Below, piece by piece: positions 38,520-47,560 of a stretch of DNA of 64,000 nucleotides. Position 1 is the first letter of the stretch; each line of letters opens with the position of its first letter. A program made the translations under genes and the position numbers. Origin of the DNA: Corynebacterium mendelii (GTDB lineage Bacteria > Actinomycetota > Actinomycetes > Mycobacteriales > Mycobacteriaceae); NCBI RefSeq assembly GCF_017307055.1, contig NZ_JAFLEQ010000008.1, positions 712,342-776,341 of the forward strand. Reading direction: 5' to 3'. A model generated the notes under the pieces. That model did not search any database and was not told the DNA's origin. It saw nothing but the letters and a program-made list of their open reading frames with translations.

Positions 38520-38593
38520 GGGGCTATAGCTCAGTCGGTTAGAGCCGCGGACTCATAATCCGTTGGTCGTGGGTTCGAGCCCCACTGGCCCCA
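38520..38593 (+). tRNA. tRNA with CAT anticodon (Met or Ile2)
   Basis: A 74-base cloverleaf: acceptor GGGGCTA pairs with TGGCCCC, discriminator A, anticodon loop CTCATAA and T-arm GGGTTCGAGCCC. The GTTGGTCG segment between anticodon and T arms resembles Ile2 tRNAs (read through lysidine) more than elongator Met, but I cannot settle the isotype from sequence alone. CCA is not encoded. Confidence 0.93.
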
Positions 38594-38601
38594 CTGTGTG
38601 G

Positions 38602-38640
38602 AAATCCCCGGTTGTCACCAACCGGGGATTTTCTTGTTTT
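38602..38640 (+). terminator. Terminator after tRNA (CAT)
   Basis: A perfect 13-bp stem (38602-38614 with 38619-38631) with a 4-base loop is followed by TTCTTGTTTTT. It is a strong intrinsic terminator 8 bases after the tRNA. Confidence 0.95.
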
Positions 38641-39630
38641 TCGCTGGTTGGACCCTATGCGGGGTATCAGTCACAATGTGTTGGTTCAACTCTGGTGGCG
38701 TCACAAGGTGACGGGCAACGACTTATATCGGGCACGTTCTGGGCACGGGCAACGGCTCGAAACAACCAGTGTGGCAACGAGCACGGCCGTCATTGTCTTC
38801 GGGCATGTTCCAGGGGGCCACGGCGCCGCGTTGAGGTGCACCGCACTGCACGGTGTGCAATGTCCAGCTTATGCAGTGGCTTTCCTGGTGCGGGCGTGCG
38901 GCACAGCCGGTCGTGCACCCCGGGCCACGGGGGAGGGGGTGGGCTCGATTTCCCACCAGATCAACCGAACGACGCTGCGGATGGCAACGACAATGTCGCG
39001 GGACACGCCGCCGGGGTGTGCTTGACAATGACCCGGTTTTTTACTGTTGGTTGGCGCTGGGACAGGGGTGTTGTCCCGGTGGGTTTCCCGGCCACAGTCC
39101 TTGTGGTGTCTGCCCGGACAGGAACCTGCAGACAGTGCGTGACTGCCTGCCCCTCCGGGGAGCAGGATCGGTGTCTTTGACGGCGACGATTGCCTGATTG
39201 CCCTGCTTGATACCCGCCGGGGTCGGGCAAAAAGTTGTGGCGCGCTGGTCTGTGGGGTTGCCGGTCATGAATGCCTGCGCTCCTCATGCCCGGCTCACCT
39301 GGAAGGTCGTCATAGTGTCAGCGTCGGCACGCGGGCGGGTTTTTGGGGCGGCAGGTGGGGCGCAGTCGGGGGAGATGAACACGACCGGGACTACGGGGTG
39401 CACGTGCACGGGATTGAATGGTGGTGGCGCCTGGCCGCATGGCCCTGTGCCAGGGGGTTTGTCACCTGCCACAGCAGTATCCGGGTACCGGAACCAGGAT
39501 ACGGCACAGACGTGTTGCACCGCGGTGTCAGTGGACATCCGGCTGCCCTGCCAGCCCTCTATCGCATGGGCGTGGGGCGGACGGCTCCGGTTGCGTATAT
39601 GAGCTGGTGCGGATGTCCACCAACAACACA
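38641..39630. other. About 1 kb with no supported gene
   Basis: No frame here has a start, ribosome binding site and family-like composition. Several open frames exist on both strands, but they are rich in Cys, Arg and Trp as expected for chance frames. I found no tRNA or known ncRNA signature. Together with the region upstream of the symporter it forms a sparse stretch beginning right after a tRNA, a common insertion point. Confidence 0.5.
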
Positions 39631-39663
39631 ACACCACCGCACCGGGAGCGGTTGCGGTGGTGT
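39631..39663 (-). terminator. Terminator of the His-rich protein gene
   Basis: An 11-bp stem (39631-39641 with 39653-39663) with an inner CCG/CGG extension lies 30 bases beyond the minus-strand stop at 39694. A partly T-rich TTGTGTTGTT follows on the minus strand. Confidence 0.65.
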
Positions 39664-39693
39664 GATGTGATGTCAGACGCGGTGGAAGTGTTC

Positions 39694-40479
39694 TTACATC
39701 TTCACAGCCGGCAGCGGCAGGGAGATGCCGGGAATCATGCCGCCCACGGCTGCTGCCGCCAGTCCACCCAGGACCGCCAGAACAGCCAGCACGCCGATGA
39801 CCGGTCCGCCAGTTTCCCCACTGGAACCCTTGGCCGTTTCAGTGTTGCCCTCACCATGATCGTTGTCATGACCGTCTCCATGGTCATGGCTGTGGTCGTG
39901 GCAGTGATCGGCAGGTGTCACAGAAATATTTATCTGTGAAATACGGAAGCCGTCACCATCTTGTGCCGGAGTCGTATTTTTGAGGATGAACTCGGATGTC
40001 TCTCCCTTTTTGAAAACCGGGGCTTTACCCTCAACGTTCATCTCGGCAAGAGTGTTGGACTCTGCGAAACCGGCAAGTTCTTTGTCTTTCGCCTTTTTCT
40101 TCGCGGTTACCGTAGCTTTACTACCCTCGATCAGGACAGTGAGATTGGCCCATTCATTGTTTTCTTCCTTGTAGACCGGAAGAGTCTCGTTGATGTGGAG
40201 TTTCGCCTCGTTTTCGGCGTCAATGTGGCTGTGCCAAAAAACGCTTCCGTTCATCGTCTGCTCTTTGTCGCCGAGGACATACGTGATATCGGCTGTTCCT
40301 TCTTTGCCTTGTTCACTGGCGACGAGATGGCAGTGGGACATACCGTGGCCGCCGTCATGATCGTCATCGGCCCAGGCCGCAACGGGGCTTAAAGCCTGTG
40401 CGGCCATGGTGGCCGCACACGCCACAGCGGCTGCTGTCTTCTTGTACCGGCCGGAAAATGTTGTGTGGTGGGTGGTCAA
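39694..40479 (-). CDS. His-rich membrane-anchored surface protein, likely metal-binding
   Basis: The 261-residue exported protein has a signal peptide (about 1-40, ending SPVAAWADD). A motif with His and Asp follows (DDDHDGGHGMSHCH), then a beta-rich middle. A His/Asp-rich stretch is next (DHCHDHSHDHGDGHDNDHG, about 197-215), and a C-terminal hydrophobic helix anchors it. TTG 40479 is the start, since AGGAGG ends 5 bases upstream and the signal peptide then begins correctly; the frame extends much further upstream without homology. Composition is less GC-rich than the neighbours. A Zur-like box lies about 130 bases upstream, so a zinc-binding surface role is plausible but not shown. Confidence 0.82.
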   Translation of the reverse strand: MTTHHTTFSGRYKKTAAAVACAATMAAQALSPVAAWADDDHDGGHGMSHCHLVASEQGKEGTADITYVLGDKEQTMNGSVFWHSHIDAENEAKLHINETLPVYKEENNEWANLTVLIEGSKATVTAKKKAKDKELAGFAESNTLAEMNVEGKAPVFKKGETSEFILKNTTPAQDGDGFRISQINISVTPADHCHDHSHDHGDGHDNDHGEGNTETAKGSSGETGGPVIGVLAVLAVLGGLAAAAVGGMIPGISLPLPAVKM

Positions 40480-40605
40480 GAGTGCCTCCTGTAGGAAAAC
40501 GGGATCTGATGGGGTTGGTGACGACGATGGCCCGCCCCGGCGACAGTTCACGTTGTCCGCGGGGTGGGCGAATCTCGCACCCTGCGGACAACCATACATG
40601 ATTTC

Positions 40606-40622
40606 ATGACAACTGTTTTCAT
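40606..40622 (-). promoter_or_regulatory. Zur-box-like palindrome
   Basis: ATGACAACTGTTTTCAT is a 17-bp palindrome with one mismatch (arms ATGACAAC and GTTTTCAT) and resembles actinobacterial Zur boxes with TGAAAA/TTTTCA arms. It lies upstream of the His-rich surface protein. Zur itself is probably encoded at 23483. Confidence 0.5.
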
Positions 40623-41466
40623 TAGCGCATTGGCTTCCCCGGCCGTGGCGCAGGTTCTGGCTGTTGCCACGAAACAACAGATCCGGGATGTTGTGCGGTC
40701 CCCGCCGGGGTTTCCGGCGGAAAAACAGCAGTGCCCTACCGCGGGAGTGGGGTTTGTCTGGCGAGTTGGCCCTGACGGAGGGCGGCTGCACCGGCGGCTG
40801 CCGGATCATGAAGTGGTGGGTTTCCGGCACCACTGCACCGGTGGGGCCCGCGTTGGATCAACTTTGTGGGGGTGCAGCCGCCGCATGAGCGCCATGCCGG
40901 ATGCACCGGCCGGAACACCACGCTTTCCCGCACTTGCCGGGGTAACTGGTCCCCATTTTTTCCTGACGGGTCGATCCCGGGGCAAAGCCGGGCAGGCGAT
41001 GTGCGGGGGCATGCCGGGACTGCGCGCGGTTTCCGGTTGGTGTGTGGGGTGAAACGGGTCCCGACGCTGGTGGGCGGGTACCTTTATTGGGTTCCCGGTC
41101 TATTTGGAACAGACAGACCGGTATATTTCGTGAATGGTAGTTGTAGCTGCGGTAATGGCGGATTTGTGTGTTGTCTTCCGCGGCTTTATGGCCTTTTTTC
41201 GCGGGGCTGGATTGACTTTGCTGGACACTGCGGTCTATGTTGCTTGATGTGAACGAACGCAGGAACTTCCCCCATGGCACACAGATGGTGTGCAGATGTT
41301 CCCGGTGCTGTCCGTGCGGCATGTGTCCGGGGATCGCCGGTGGCGCGCTGGTCTAGCGCACCTTTGACGTATCCTTTCTCGTTTTCATTCCCCACATCCT
41401 GCCGGTGGAACAATCCGGCCAAGCCCCCGGGGCGCCGATCTTTTCCGTGCCCGTGCGTGATGGCTT
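40623..41466. other. Gap of about 840 bases before the symporter
   Basis: No coding frame with support was seen. TTGACG at 41364-41369 is a possible -35 element, but no good -10 follows at standard spacing. The segment 41080-41250 is AT-richer than average for this window. No riboswitch was recognised. Confidence 0.45.
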
Positions 41467-41503
41467 GGACCCGCAGCCCTCCACCACAGGCGGGTCCCCT
41501 TTA
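41467..41503 (+). promoter_or_regulatory. Leader hairpin before the symporter gene
   Basis: GGACCCGC (41467-41474) pairs with GCGGGTCC (41490-41497), followed by CCTTTATTT, 30 bases before the symporter start. It looks like a terminator or attenuator in the 5' leader; no upstream gene on this strand needs terminating nearby. Confidence 0.5.
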
Positions 41504-41526
41504 TTTACCGAAAAAGAAAGTCAGTT

Positions 41527-43017
41527 ATGTCCGCAACAACTGTGTCCACCGGCAGTGCGCCGGTGGGGCAAAAGGAAAAAAAGAAGTCGTTTTTCACCGG
41601 CTTCGGCGCCCAGGTCATCATCGGTCTTGTTGTCGGTGTTGTTTTGGGTCTTGTCGGCGCCCGCGGCGGTGATTCGACCGCCTGGATTGTCACCGCTTTG
41701 GGCGGGATCGGCTCGGCCTATGTGACGCTGCTGAAGCTTCTCATTCCGCCGCTGGTGGTTACCGCTGTGGTGACCTCGATCGCGAATCTTCGGCAGGTCC
41801 AGGGGGCGGCGCGGCTGGCCGGCCAGACCCTGGTGTGGTTTGCTGTTACCGCTTTTGTATCGGTGATCGCCGGTATCGCGGTCGGGTTGATCCTCAACCC
41901 CGGCAAGGGCGCCGGGGTGGATGCCTCCACCGCGCAGGATGTCGGATTTGTCGGCAGCTGGTGGGCGTTCATCGAGTCGATCATCCCGTCGAATATCCTC
42001 GGCCTGGAGATCAGCGCCCGCTCGTCGGGGGACTCGATTACCGCCCGGCCCGGTTTCAATGTTCTGCAGCTGTTGGTGCTGTCGATCGCCTTCGGCATCG
42101 CCGCGGTCCAGTCGGGTAAAAAAGCCCAGCCGGTCATCGACTTCGCGGAGTCGCTGCTGGCGATCGTGCAGAAAGTGCTGTGGTGGATTATCCGCCTGGC
42201 ACCGATCGGCACCGCCGGTCTGATCGGCCGGGCCGTGGCCACCTACGGCTGGGATGCGATTGGTTCGCTGGGCAAGTTCGTGCTGGCCATCTACATCGGT
42301 CTGGCGATTGTACTGGCCGTGATCTACCCGGCGGTACTGAAACTCAACGGCCTGCCGGTGAGGCATTTCTACCGCAAAATTTGGCCCGTGACCTCTTTGG
42401 GGTTTGTCACCCGTTCCTCGATGGGCACGATGCCGGTGACCGAACGCACCACCGAAAAAGCCCTCGGTGTGCCGCGCTCCTACGCCTCTTTCGCCGTGCC
42501 GCTGGGCGCGACCACCAAGATGGACGGCTGCGCTGCCATCTACCCGGCTATTGCGGCGATTTTCGTCAGCGGTTTCTACGGTGTTCCGCTGTCCCCGGTC
42601 GATTACCTGCTGATCATTTTCGTCAGCGTCATCGGTTCGGCGGCAACGGCCGGCACCACCGGTGCGACCGTCATGCTGACGTTGACCCTGTCGACTCTGG
42701 GGCTGCCGCTGGAAGGCGTGGGCCTGCTGCTGGCTGTCGAACCGATTGTCGATATGGGCCGTACCGCCGTCAACGTCACCGGGCAGGCCCTGGTGCCGCT
42801 GATTGTCGCCAAGCGTGAAGGCATCCTGGATGAATCGGTGTTTGTCTCCGAAGCCGGTGCCGATACAGCCGACTGGGATGATGAGGCAGGCGATGGCAAT
42901 AACGCGGCAGCTGCAGGCGCCGACAATGATGAGCTGATTTTTGCCGGCGGCGCTGCCGGACACACAGACCGTGGCAGCTCATCCGGGAGTGGCTATGCGG
43001 AAGTGGCAAGCCGCTGA
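41527..43017 (+). CDS. Dicarboxylate/amino acid:cation symporter (DAACS)
   Basis: This 496-residue secondary transporter of the GltP/DctA family takes up dicarboxylates or acidic amino acids with Na+ or H+. Family motifs are the hairpin serine region SSMGTMPVTER, VPLGATTKMDG (TM7 NMDG-type motif, here KMDG) and AVEPIVDMGRTAVNVTGQ (TM8). About eight membrane helices and two re-entrant loops fit the length. The acidic, Ala/Gly-rich C-terminal extension (about 440-496) is unusual. GAAAG is a modest ribosome binding site. A leader hairpin lies just upstream. Confidence 0.92.
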   Translation: MSATTVSTGSAPVGQKEKKKSFFTGFGAQVIIGLVVGVVLGLVGARGGDSTAWIVTALGGIGSAYVTLLKLLIPPLVVTAVVTSIANLRQVQGAARLAGQTLVWFAVTAFVSVIAGIAVGLILNPGKGAGVDASTAQDVGFVGSWWAFIESIIPSNILGLEISARSSGDSITARPGFNVLQLLVLSIAFGIAAVQSGKKAQPVIDFAESLLAIVQKVLWWIIRLAPIGTAGLIGRAVATYGWDAIGSLGKFVLAIYIGLAIVLAVIYPAVLKLNGLPVRHFYRKIWPVTSLGFVTRSSMGTMPVTERTTEKALGVPRSYASFAVPLGATTKMDGCAAIYPAIAAIFVSGFYGVPLSPVDYLLIIFVSVIGSAATAGTTGATVMLTLTLSTLGLPLEGVGLLLAVEPIVDMGRTAVNVTGQALVPLIVAKREGILDESVFVSEAGADTADWDDEAGDGNNAAAAGADNDELIFAGGAAGHTDRGSSSGSGYAEVASR

Positions 43018-43136
43018 CCGGATATCGGGCCGGGGTGAGTCCCGCCCGGCAACAATGGTGCACAAACCCGGCACCATTGCGGTACCGGGCGGCAGCCCCG
43101 GCCTGATGCGCCGGGAAGACTAGAAAAACACGGCAT

Positions 43137-43202
43137 AAGCCCCGCGGGAGGAACACCGGCCGGCCACCAGGTGGTGGCGGAGTCCGTTCACCCGCGGGGC
43201 TT
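43137..43202. repeat. Long inverted repeat between convergent genes
   Basis: A perfect 12-bp inverted repeat (AAGCCCCGCGGG at 43137-43148, complement at 43191-43202) surrounds a 42-base interior that can form its own hairpin (CCACCAGGTGGTGG). It lies between convergent genes, so it may be a bidirectional terminator with an internal branch. Confidence 0.6.
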
Positions 43203-43262
43203 GGCGCATGCGCCCGGCAGCAGGCCTGTTTACTGCCCTGGTGCCGGGGCATCTGCCGGTTG

Positions 43263-43682
43263 TCACTTTCTCGGTCGTGTGAGACCTGAAATAAACGCGG
43301 CGATCAGGCCGACAAGCGCCAGGCCGACGAAGCTGCCGACGGTAATCATCATGACGCCCACCCCGTATAAGCCGGTGGGGTCATCGCGTGAGAAGTCGAT
43401 GAAAACAATCGCCCCCAGTCCGACAGCGGCACCGGCGGCGGCGCCGAAGGCCCCGTCGCGCCGCAGAAACCAGCCGCAGACAACTGCCACGGCGATCATG
43501 ATCAGCGCGCCTGCAATCACCTGCCACGGCTGGTAGGGGCCGTGCACGCTGCCGTCCGCCTCGGTGTAGTAGCTGTTGTCGAAGAAAAACAGCGCCAGCC
43601 ACATCACCACACCGGTGACAGCGCCCAGTCCCGCGGCGCGCACAAACCGCGCCCGGGGATTCAATTGCTGATGAAGCAACAT
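43263..43682 (-). CDS. Small four-helix membrane protein
   Basis: The 139-residue protein has about four hydrophobic helices and no recognised family. ATG 43682 is supported by GGAGG 8 bases upstream; the open frame extends far upstream but without homology. It is divergent from the TRIC-type channel gene. The function is unknown. Confidence 0.75.
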   Translation of the reverse strand: MLLHQQLNPRARFVRAAGLGAVTGVVMWLALFFFDNSYYTEADGSVHGPYQPWQVIAGALIMIAVAVVCGWFLRRDGAFGAAAGAAVGLGAIVFIDFSRDDPTGLYGVGVMMITVGSFVGLALVGLIAAFISGLTRPRK

Positions 43683-43793
43683 GCGTGTGTCCTCCATGGT
43701 GCCCCAGGCTAGTCCTGCCCTGATGCAACAATCACCTAGCGCCTGTGCGGCGGGGGTTTTCCCGCGGGCAACACCTGTGTGACAATTGCACCC

Positions 43794-44789
43794 ATGCAAG
43801 GTGTGGACCCGACGATTCTCGCACTGTACAAAATCCTCGATTTGATCGGTGTGGTGCTCAACGGGGCGATCGGCGGAACCATCGCCCGGCAGCGCAACTT
43901 CGACATCATCGGTTTTGTGTTTCTGGCGATTTTCTCCGCCCTGGCCGGCGGCATGATCCGCGATACCCTCATGCAGCGGGGAACACCTGCGGCCATCGCC
44001 CAACCGTCGTATATGGGGTTTGCCATTCTGGGTGCCCTGCTGGCCCTGGCGGTCAATCTGAAAGGCCGCAAATGGGAGCTGTTCAAAGTCCATGGTGACG
44101 CCGTTATTTTGGGGGTGTGGACCGTCACCGGTTCGATCAAGGCGCTCACCTACGGCATGCCGGCGGCTTCTGCGGTGTTCATGGGGGTGTTGACCGCCGT
44201 CGGCGGCGGCATGATCCGCGATATCGCCATCGGCACGATTCCGTCGGTGTTCGGCGGCAACACCCTCTATGCCACTCCGGCGATCACCGGGGCCGCCACC
44301 ATGGTTGTGTTCCACATGATGGGCCTGGATGCCGTCGGCATGATCATGGGCACTGTGGTGGGCGCGGGTTTTGCCATCACCGCCTACTGGCGTGGTTGGG
44401 TTTTGCCGATGAACAGCGAATTCGCCCCGGTGAACATGACTGCCGCCCAGCTGCGGCGGATGCTCAAACAGGCCGAGAACAAAGGCCGCCGGGCCGGGCT
44501 TGAGGCCGGTGCCACCCAGGGCATTGCAGCCGGTATCGCCCGCGGGGCAAAAATAGGGTCTCTGCGGCAGCGCCGGCGGTGGCGCAAAGAGCTGAAAAAA
44601 GGTGAACTCACCCGGTCCGAACTCGACCGGATCATCGCCCAGCGGCTGGATCAGGCACACAATCCGACCACCTCACCGTTATCCCCGGCGCAGGGGGATC
44701 CGCGCACCTGTGACGCCACCGGAAACATCCCGGACCCAGACCCGGGCAGCGGCCCGGACAACCGCGGCAACGACACTGGGCGGCGCTGA
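43794..44789 (+). CDS. TRIC-family (UPF0126) cation channel
   Basis: The 331-residue protein has the duplicated UPF0126/TRIC core, each half carrying a GGxIRD motif (GGMIRDTLMQRGTP and GGGMIRDIAIGTIP) with about seven helices in total. Prokaryotic TRIC homologues form trimeric monovalent cation channels. A long charged tail (about 215-331) extends beyond the usual size. GACAAT lies 7 bases before ATG 43794, so the mRNA may be leaderless; GTG 43779 is the alternative. Confidence 0.87.
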   Translation: MQGVDPTILALYKILDLIGVVLNGAIGGTIARQRNFDIIGFVFLAIFSALAGGMIRDTLMQRGTPAAIAQPSYMGFAILGALLALAVNLKGRKWELFKVHGDAVILGVWTVTGSIKALTYGMPAASAVFMGVLTAVGGGMIRDIAIGTIPSVFGGNTLYATPAITGAATMVVFHMMGLDAVGMIMGTVVGAGFAITAYWRGWVLPMNSEFAPVNMTAAQLRRMLKQAENKGRRAGLEAGATQGIAAGIARGAKIGSLRQRRRWRKELKKGELTRSELDRIIAQRLDQAHNPTTSPLSPAQGDPRTCDATGNIPDPDPGSGPDNRGNDTGRR

Positions 44790-44858
44790 AAAACCGCCGC
44801 GGCCCGGGGGACCGGCCGGTGCGGAGGCAACGCTTGGGCGCGGCAGGTGGCCGGGGGG

Positions 44859-45725
44859 TTAACTGCGGGCAGTGGCCACACGATTGCCGGCGGCGGGATC
44901 AACCTCGGCGCGGGAAGCCAGCACCATGCACCCGGCGAGGGTGGCCGTAAACCCGCCCAGGGCCAGGGCAGTAAAACCATGGCGGATGTCATCGCCCAGC
45001 CACACCACACCGACAGCCGAGGGAAGCACCGTCTGGGTGGCGAAACTGACCGCGGTCACCGTTGTCACCGGCGCCATATCCAGGGCGGTGCCGTAGGCGA
45101 TGAGGCCTGTGACCCCGCCGACAACAATCGCCCAGGCCATGGGGTCGGCAGCCAGGCTGACAGGATGTCCCGGAATCACCAGCAGCCGGGACGAGATCCC
45201 GACGACGGCAAAACCCACCCCGGCGGCCGCCGCCAGAACGACCCCGGCTTTTCCCGGCGTGACCACGGCCCTGGTAACCGGCACCAGGAATCCGACTACG
45301 GCCACAGCTGCCAGACACAACCATCCGACCATCCGGCCCACCGCCACCGCCGGTCCCGGATCAGCACTGACCGACAAGGCCACCAGACCGGCCACCACCG
45401 CAGCAAGTGCCGCCATCTCTTGTCCGGAAAGCCGCTGTTTGAGAAAGACCACCGCCAGCACCGCGGTGACCGCCACCGAGGAGGCGATCGCCGACTCCAC
45501 CAGAAACAGCGGCAGTATCCGCAGCGCGGCGAAACTGGAGACGTAGGCGATGAAGTCGAAGCACAAACCGGCCGCGAAAGGCCAGCCGGCCAGGATCTTT
45601 TTTCTCCACCCGCCACCGGTGGCGGCCATACGGTAAACCCCCACCGCCTGGGCTATGGTGCCCACCCCGTAGCCGACGGCCGCCGTCAGTGCACCGGCCA
45701 GGGCCATCACTGCGCCTGTAGTCAT
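44859..45725 (-). CDS. EamA-like DMT permease
   Basis: The 288-residue drug/metabolite transporter-like protein has about 10 hydrophobic helices arranged as two EamA halves. The substrate is unknown. On the minus strand TATGAT lies 6 bases before the ATG, so the mRNA is probably leaderless. It is divergent from the serine hydrolase gene, with 84 bases between starts. Confidence 0.82.
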   Translation of the reverse strand: MTTGAVMALAGALTAAVGYGVGTIAQAVGVYRMAATGGGWRKKILAGWPFAAGLCFDFIAYVSSFAALRILPLFLVESAIASSVAVTAVLAVVFLKQRLSGQEMAALAAVVAGLVALSVSADPGPAVAVGRMVGWLCLAAVAVVGFLVPVTRAVVTPGKAGVVLAAAAGVGFAVVGISSRLLVIPGHPVSLAADPMAWAIVVGGVTGLIAYGTALDMAPVTTVTAVSFATQTVLPSAVGVVWLGDDIRHGFTALALGGFTATLAGCMVLASRAEVDPAAGNRVATARS

Positions 45726-45809
45726 GGGAAAATCATAAATCCCGGCCGGGCGGGCAATGGCCGTCGGTGACGCAAACCACCCGCGGCAGAGCCGATAGAC
45801 TCGACGGTT

Positions 45810-46643
45810 ATGGTATCCCCCAAAGCTTCTGCCCAACTGGCACACCTGATCGGGACCTGGCCGGTCGACACGTATGCCGCAGCCGTGATCGACAACGGCC
45901 GGCTTCTTGCCGCAGCCGGTGCCACAGACACCGTGTTCCCGCTGGCCAGTGTGACCAAACCCATTGTCGCCTATGCGGTGATGGTGGCCGTTGAAGAAGG
46001 TGTCTTCGACCTGGATGATCACCTGGGGCCTGAAGGATCAACAGTCCGGCACCTGCTCGCCCATGCCTCCGGGGTGGGATTCGACAGCCCCACGCCGCAG
46101 AAAAAACCCGGCGAACGCCGCATCTACTCCTCGGCCGGCTACGAGATTCTGGCCGACGCTGTGGGCGAAGCATCCGGTATCGATTTCCCCGACTACCTGC
46201 GCCAGGCGGTGTTCGAACCGCTGGGCATGACCCAGTCGCGGCTGGCCGGCTCTGCCGGGCACGGCATGGAATCGACCGTGGATGATCTTGTGGCTTTCGC
46301 CTGCGAGGTTCTCGAGCCGACACTTCTTGCCCCCGCCACCGTCGAAGAGATGACTGTCTGCCAGTTCGAGGGCCTGGACGGTGTGGTCCCCGGATACGGC
46401 ATGCACAAGCCCTGCCCGTGGGGGTTGGGCTTTGAGATCAAAGCGGCGAAAACCCCCCACTGGACCGGCGCCACCATGCCGGCGGACACCATCGGGCACT
46501 TCGGCCAATCCGGTACCTACCTGTGGATCCACCGGCCGACCGGCCGCGCCGGGATCGCGGTGACCAACCGGGATTTCGGCGACTGGGCACAGCCGTTGTG
46601 GGCCGAAACCAATGACGCCATTTGGCGGGCCCTGGACCACTAG
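45810..46643 (+). CDS. Beta-lactamase-family serine hydrolase
   Basis: This 277-residue serine hydrolase of the class C beta-lactamase/PBP-like clan has the SVTK motif (Ser47, Lys50). YSSAG near residue 106 replaces the YxN motif, with Ser in the Asn position. HFGQSG takes the place of the KTG box. No signal peptide is seen, so it is likely a cytoplasmic esterase or peptidase rather than a resistance enzyme. TAGACT lies 8 bases before the ATG, suggesting a leaderless mRNA. Confidence 0.85.
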   Translation: MVSPKASAQLAHLIGTWPVDTYAAAVIDNGRLLAAAGATDTVFPLASVTKPIVAYAVMVAVEEGVFDLDDHLGPEGSTVRHLLAHASGVGFDSPTPQKKPGERRIYSSAGYEILADAVGEASGIDFPDYLRQAVFEPLGMTQSRLAGSAGHGMESTVDDLVAFACEVLEPTLLAPATVEEMTVCQFEGLDGVVPGYGMHKPCPWGLGFEIKAAKTPHWTGATMPADTIGHFGQSGTYLWIHRPTGRAGIAVTNRDFGDWAQPLWAETNDAIWRALDH

Positions 46644-47160
46644 CGTGACACGGTCCCTCACGCTCAACTTCAGGTTGAGACATTGGGGGTAGCCTGCGCA
46701 AAGCAGGGTTGCCGGTGTGACTGGCGGGGCTTAAAAATAGGGGACATACACCATGTGGCAGATGTGGCGGCTGAAATGCAGGGGAAAGCTTCAGCCGCTG
46801 CCGCACCTGGTTCGTCCGGTCGCGCCCGGACACGGTCATGTCCATAATTTTTTTACCCAACCGCGGGAAAAAGTTCTCGGATGGCACGCACTGTGCCGGG
46901 AACTGTTGTCCCGCCCGGAGGTGGGACATGCCCCCACGTCACCGTGACTGTCCGGCGCGCCGCCCGATCATCAACGAGGCCGTAGGGGAAGACGTACCTC
47001 GTCTTGGGGCAACCCGATCAATCACGCGCGTATGGCTCCGCCTGCTTTTTGCCGGCGGCGGTGCCGCAGCAGTGTCTGCGGCCACCGTGGACCGGACCGC
47101 CGTGGCCAAGCCGGGTTGCCGCCAACCGCACCAAGGATACAAACCCCAAGGATGTCTTCC
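46644..47160. other. Gap of about 500 bases with a small palindrome
   Basis: No supported gene was found. CTCAACTTCAGGTTGAG at 46663-46679 is a 6-bp inverted repeat with a 5-base centre, reminiscent of MerR/SoxR-type operators, with TAGCCT at 46690-46695 as a possible -10 box. No MerR-type gene is in the window. AAGGA at 47147-47151 serves the next gene. Confidence 0.4.
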
Positions 47161-47550
47161 ATGCTTTCCACCGCCTACTGCCCGGCACACACCACGCCCG
47201 GCACACGCCACCACACCCCCGCCCCGGCCCGCCACACCGGTGGTGTGTGCCACCCGGTGGCCGAGGAGCAGGTGCGGGCTGTCATCGCCGTCGACAGAAT
47301 GCCGAAAACCCTGCGTTTGACCATCGAACAGGCCATGTCGGTGTGCCTGAAATCGCAGCCGGAACCCGCCCCCGCCGGTGCCGATCCCTTCGATCTGGGC
47401 TGGTGCACACGCTGGGTGAGCCAGCCCGGCGGGTTGACCGCCTGCCGGCAGACAGTCACCGCCACCGCCGGGGAAATCGACCACCTGCAGGCGATTGTCG
47501 AGGGCCTGGCCCGCAGCCGCAATTTTTCGGCCAGCGTACGGCTGGTGTAG
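47161..47550 (+). CDS. Hypothetical protein
   Basis: The 129-residue soluble protein has a His/Pro/Thr-rich N-terminus and a helical C-terminal half. No family was recognised. ATG 47161 has AAGGA about 8 bases upstream; an ATG three codons earlier overlaps this site and is less likely. It converges with the HAD phosphatase gene with only 10 bases between stops. Confidence 0.6.
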   Translation: MLSTAYCPAHTTPGTRHHTPAPARHTGGVCHPVAEEQVRAVIAVDRMPKTLRLTIEQAMSVCLKSQPEPAPAGADPFDLGWCTRWVSQPGGLTACRQTVTATAGEIDHLQAIVEGLARSRNFSASVRLV

Positions 47551-47560
47551 CGGCAACCGG

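Noticed and set aside
38563-39602. Several open frames on both strands after tRNA (CAT)
   Set aside because: All lack plausible starts and have Cys/Arg/Trp-rich chance-like composition; some begin inside the tRNA or its terminator.
46753-46947. 64-residue open frame after the serine hydrolase
   Set aside because: No ribosome binding site, unlikely composition, and no membrane or family feature.
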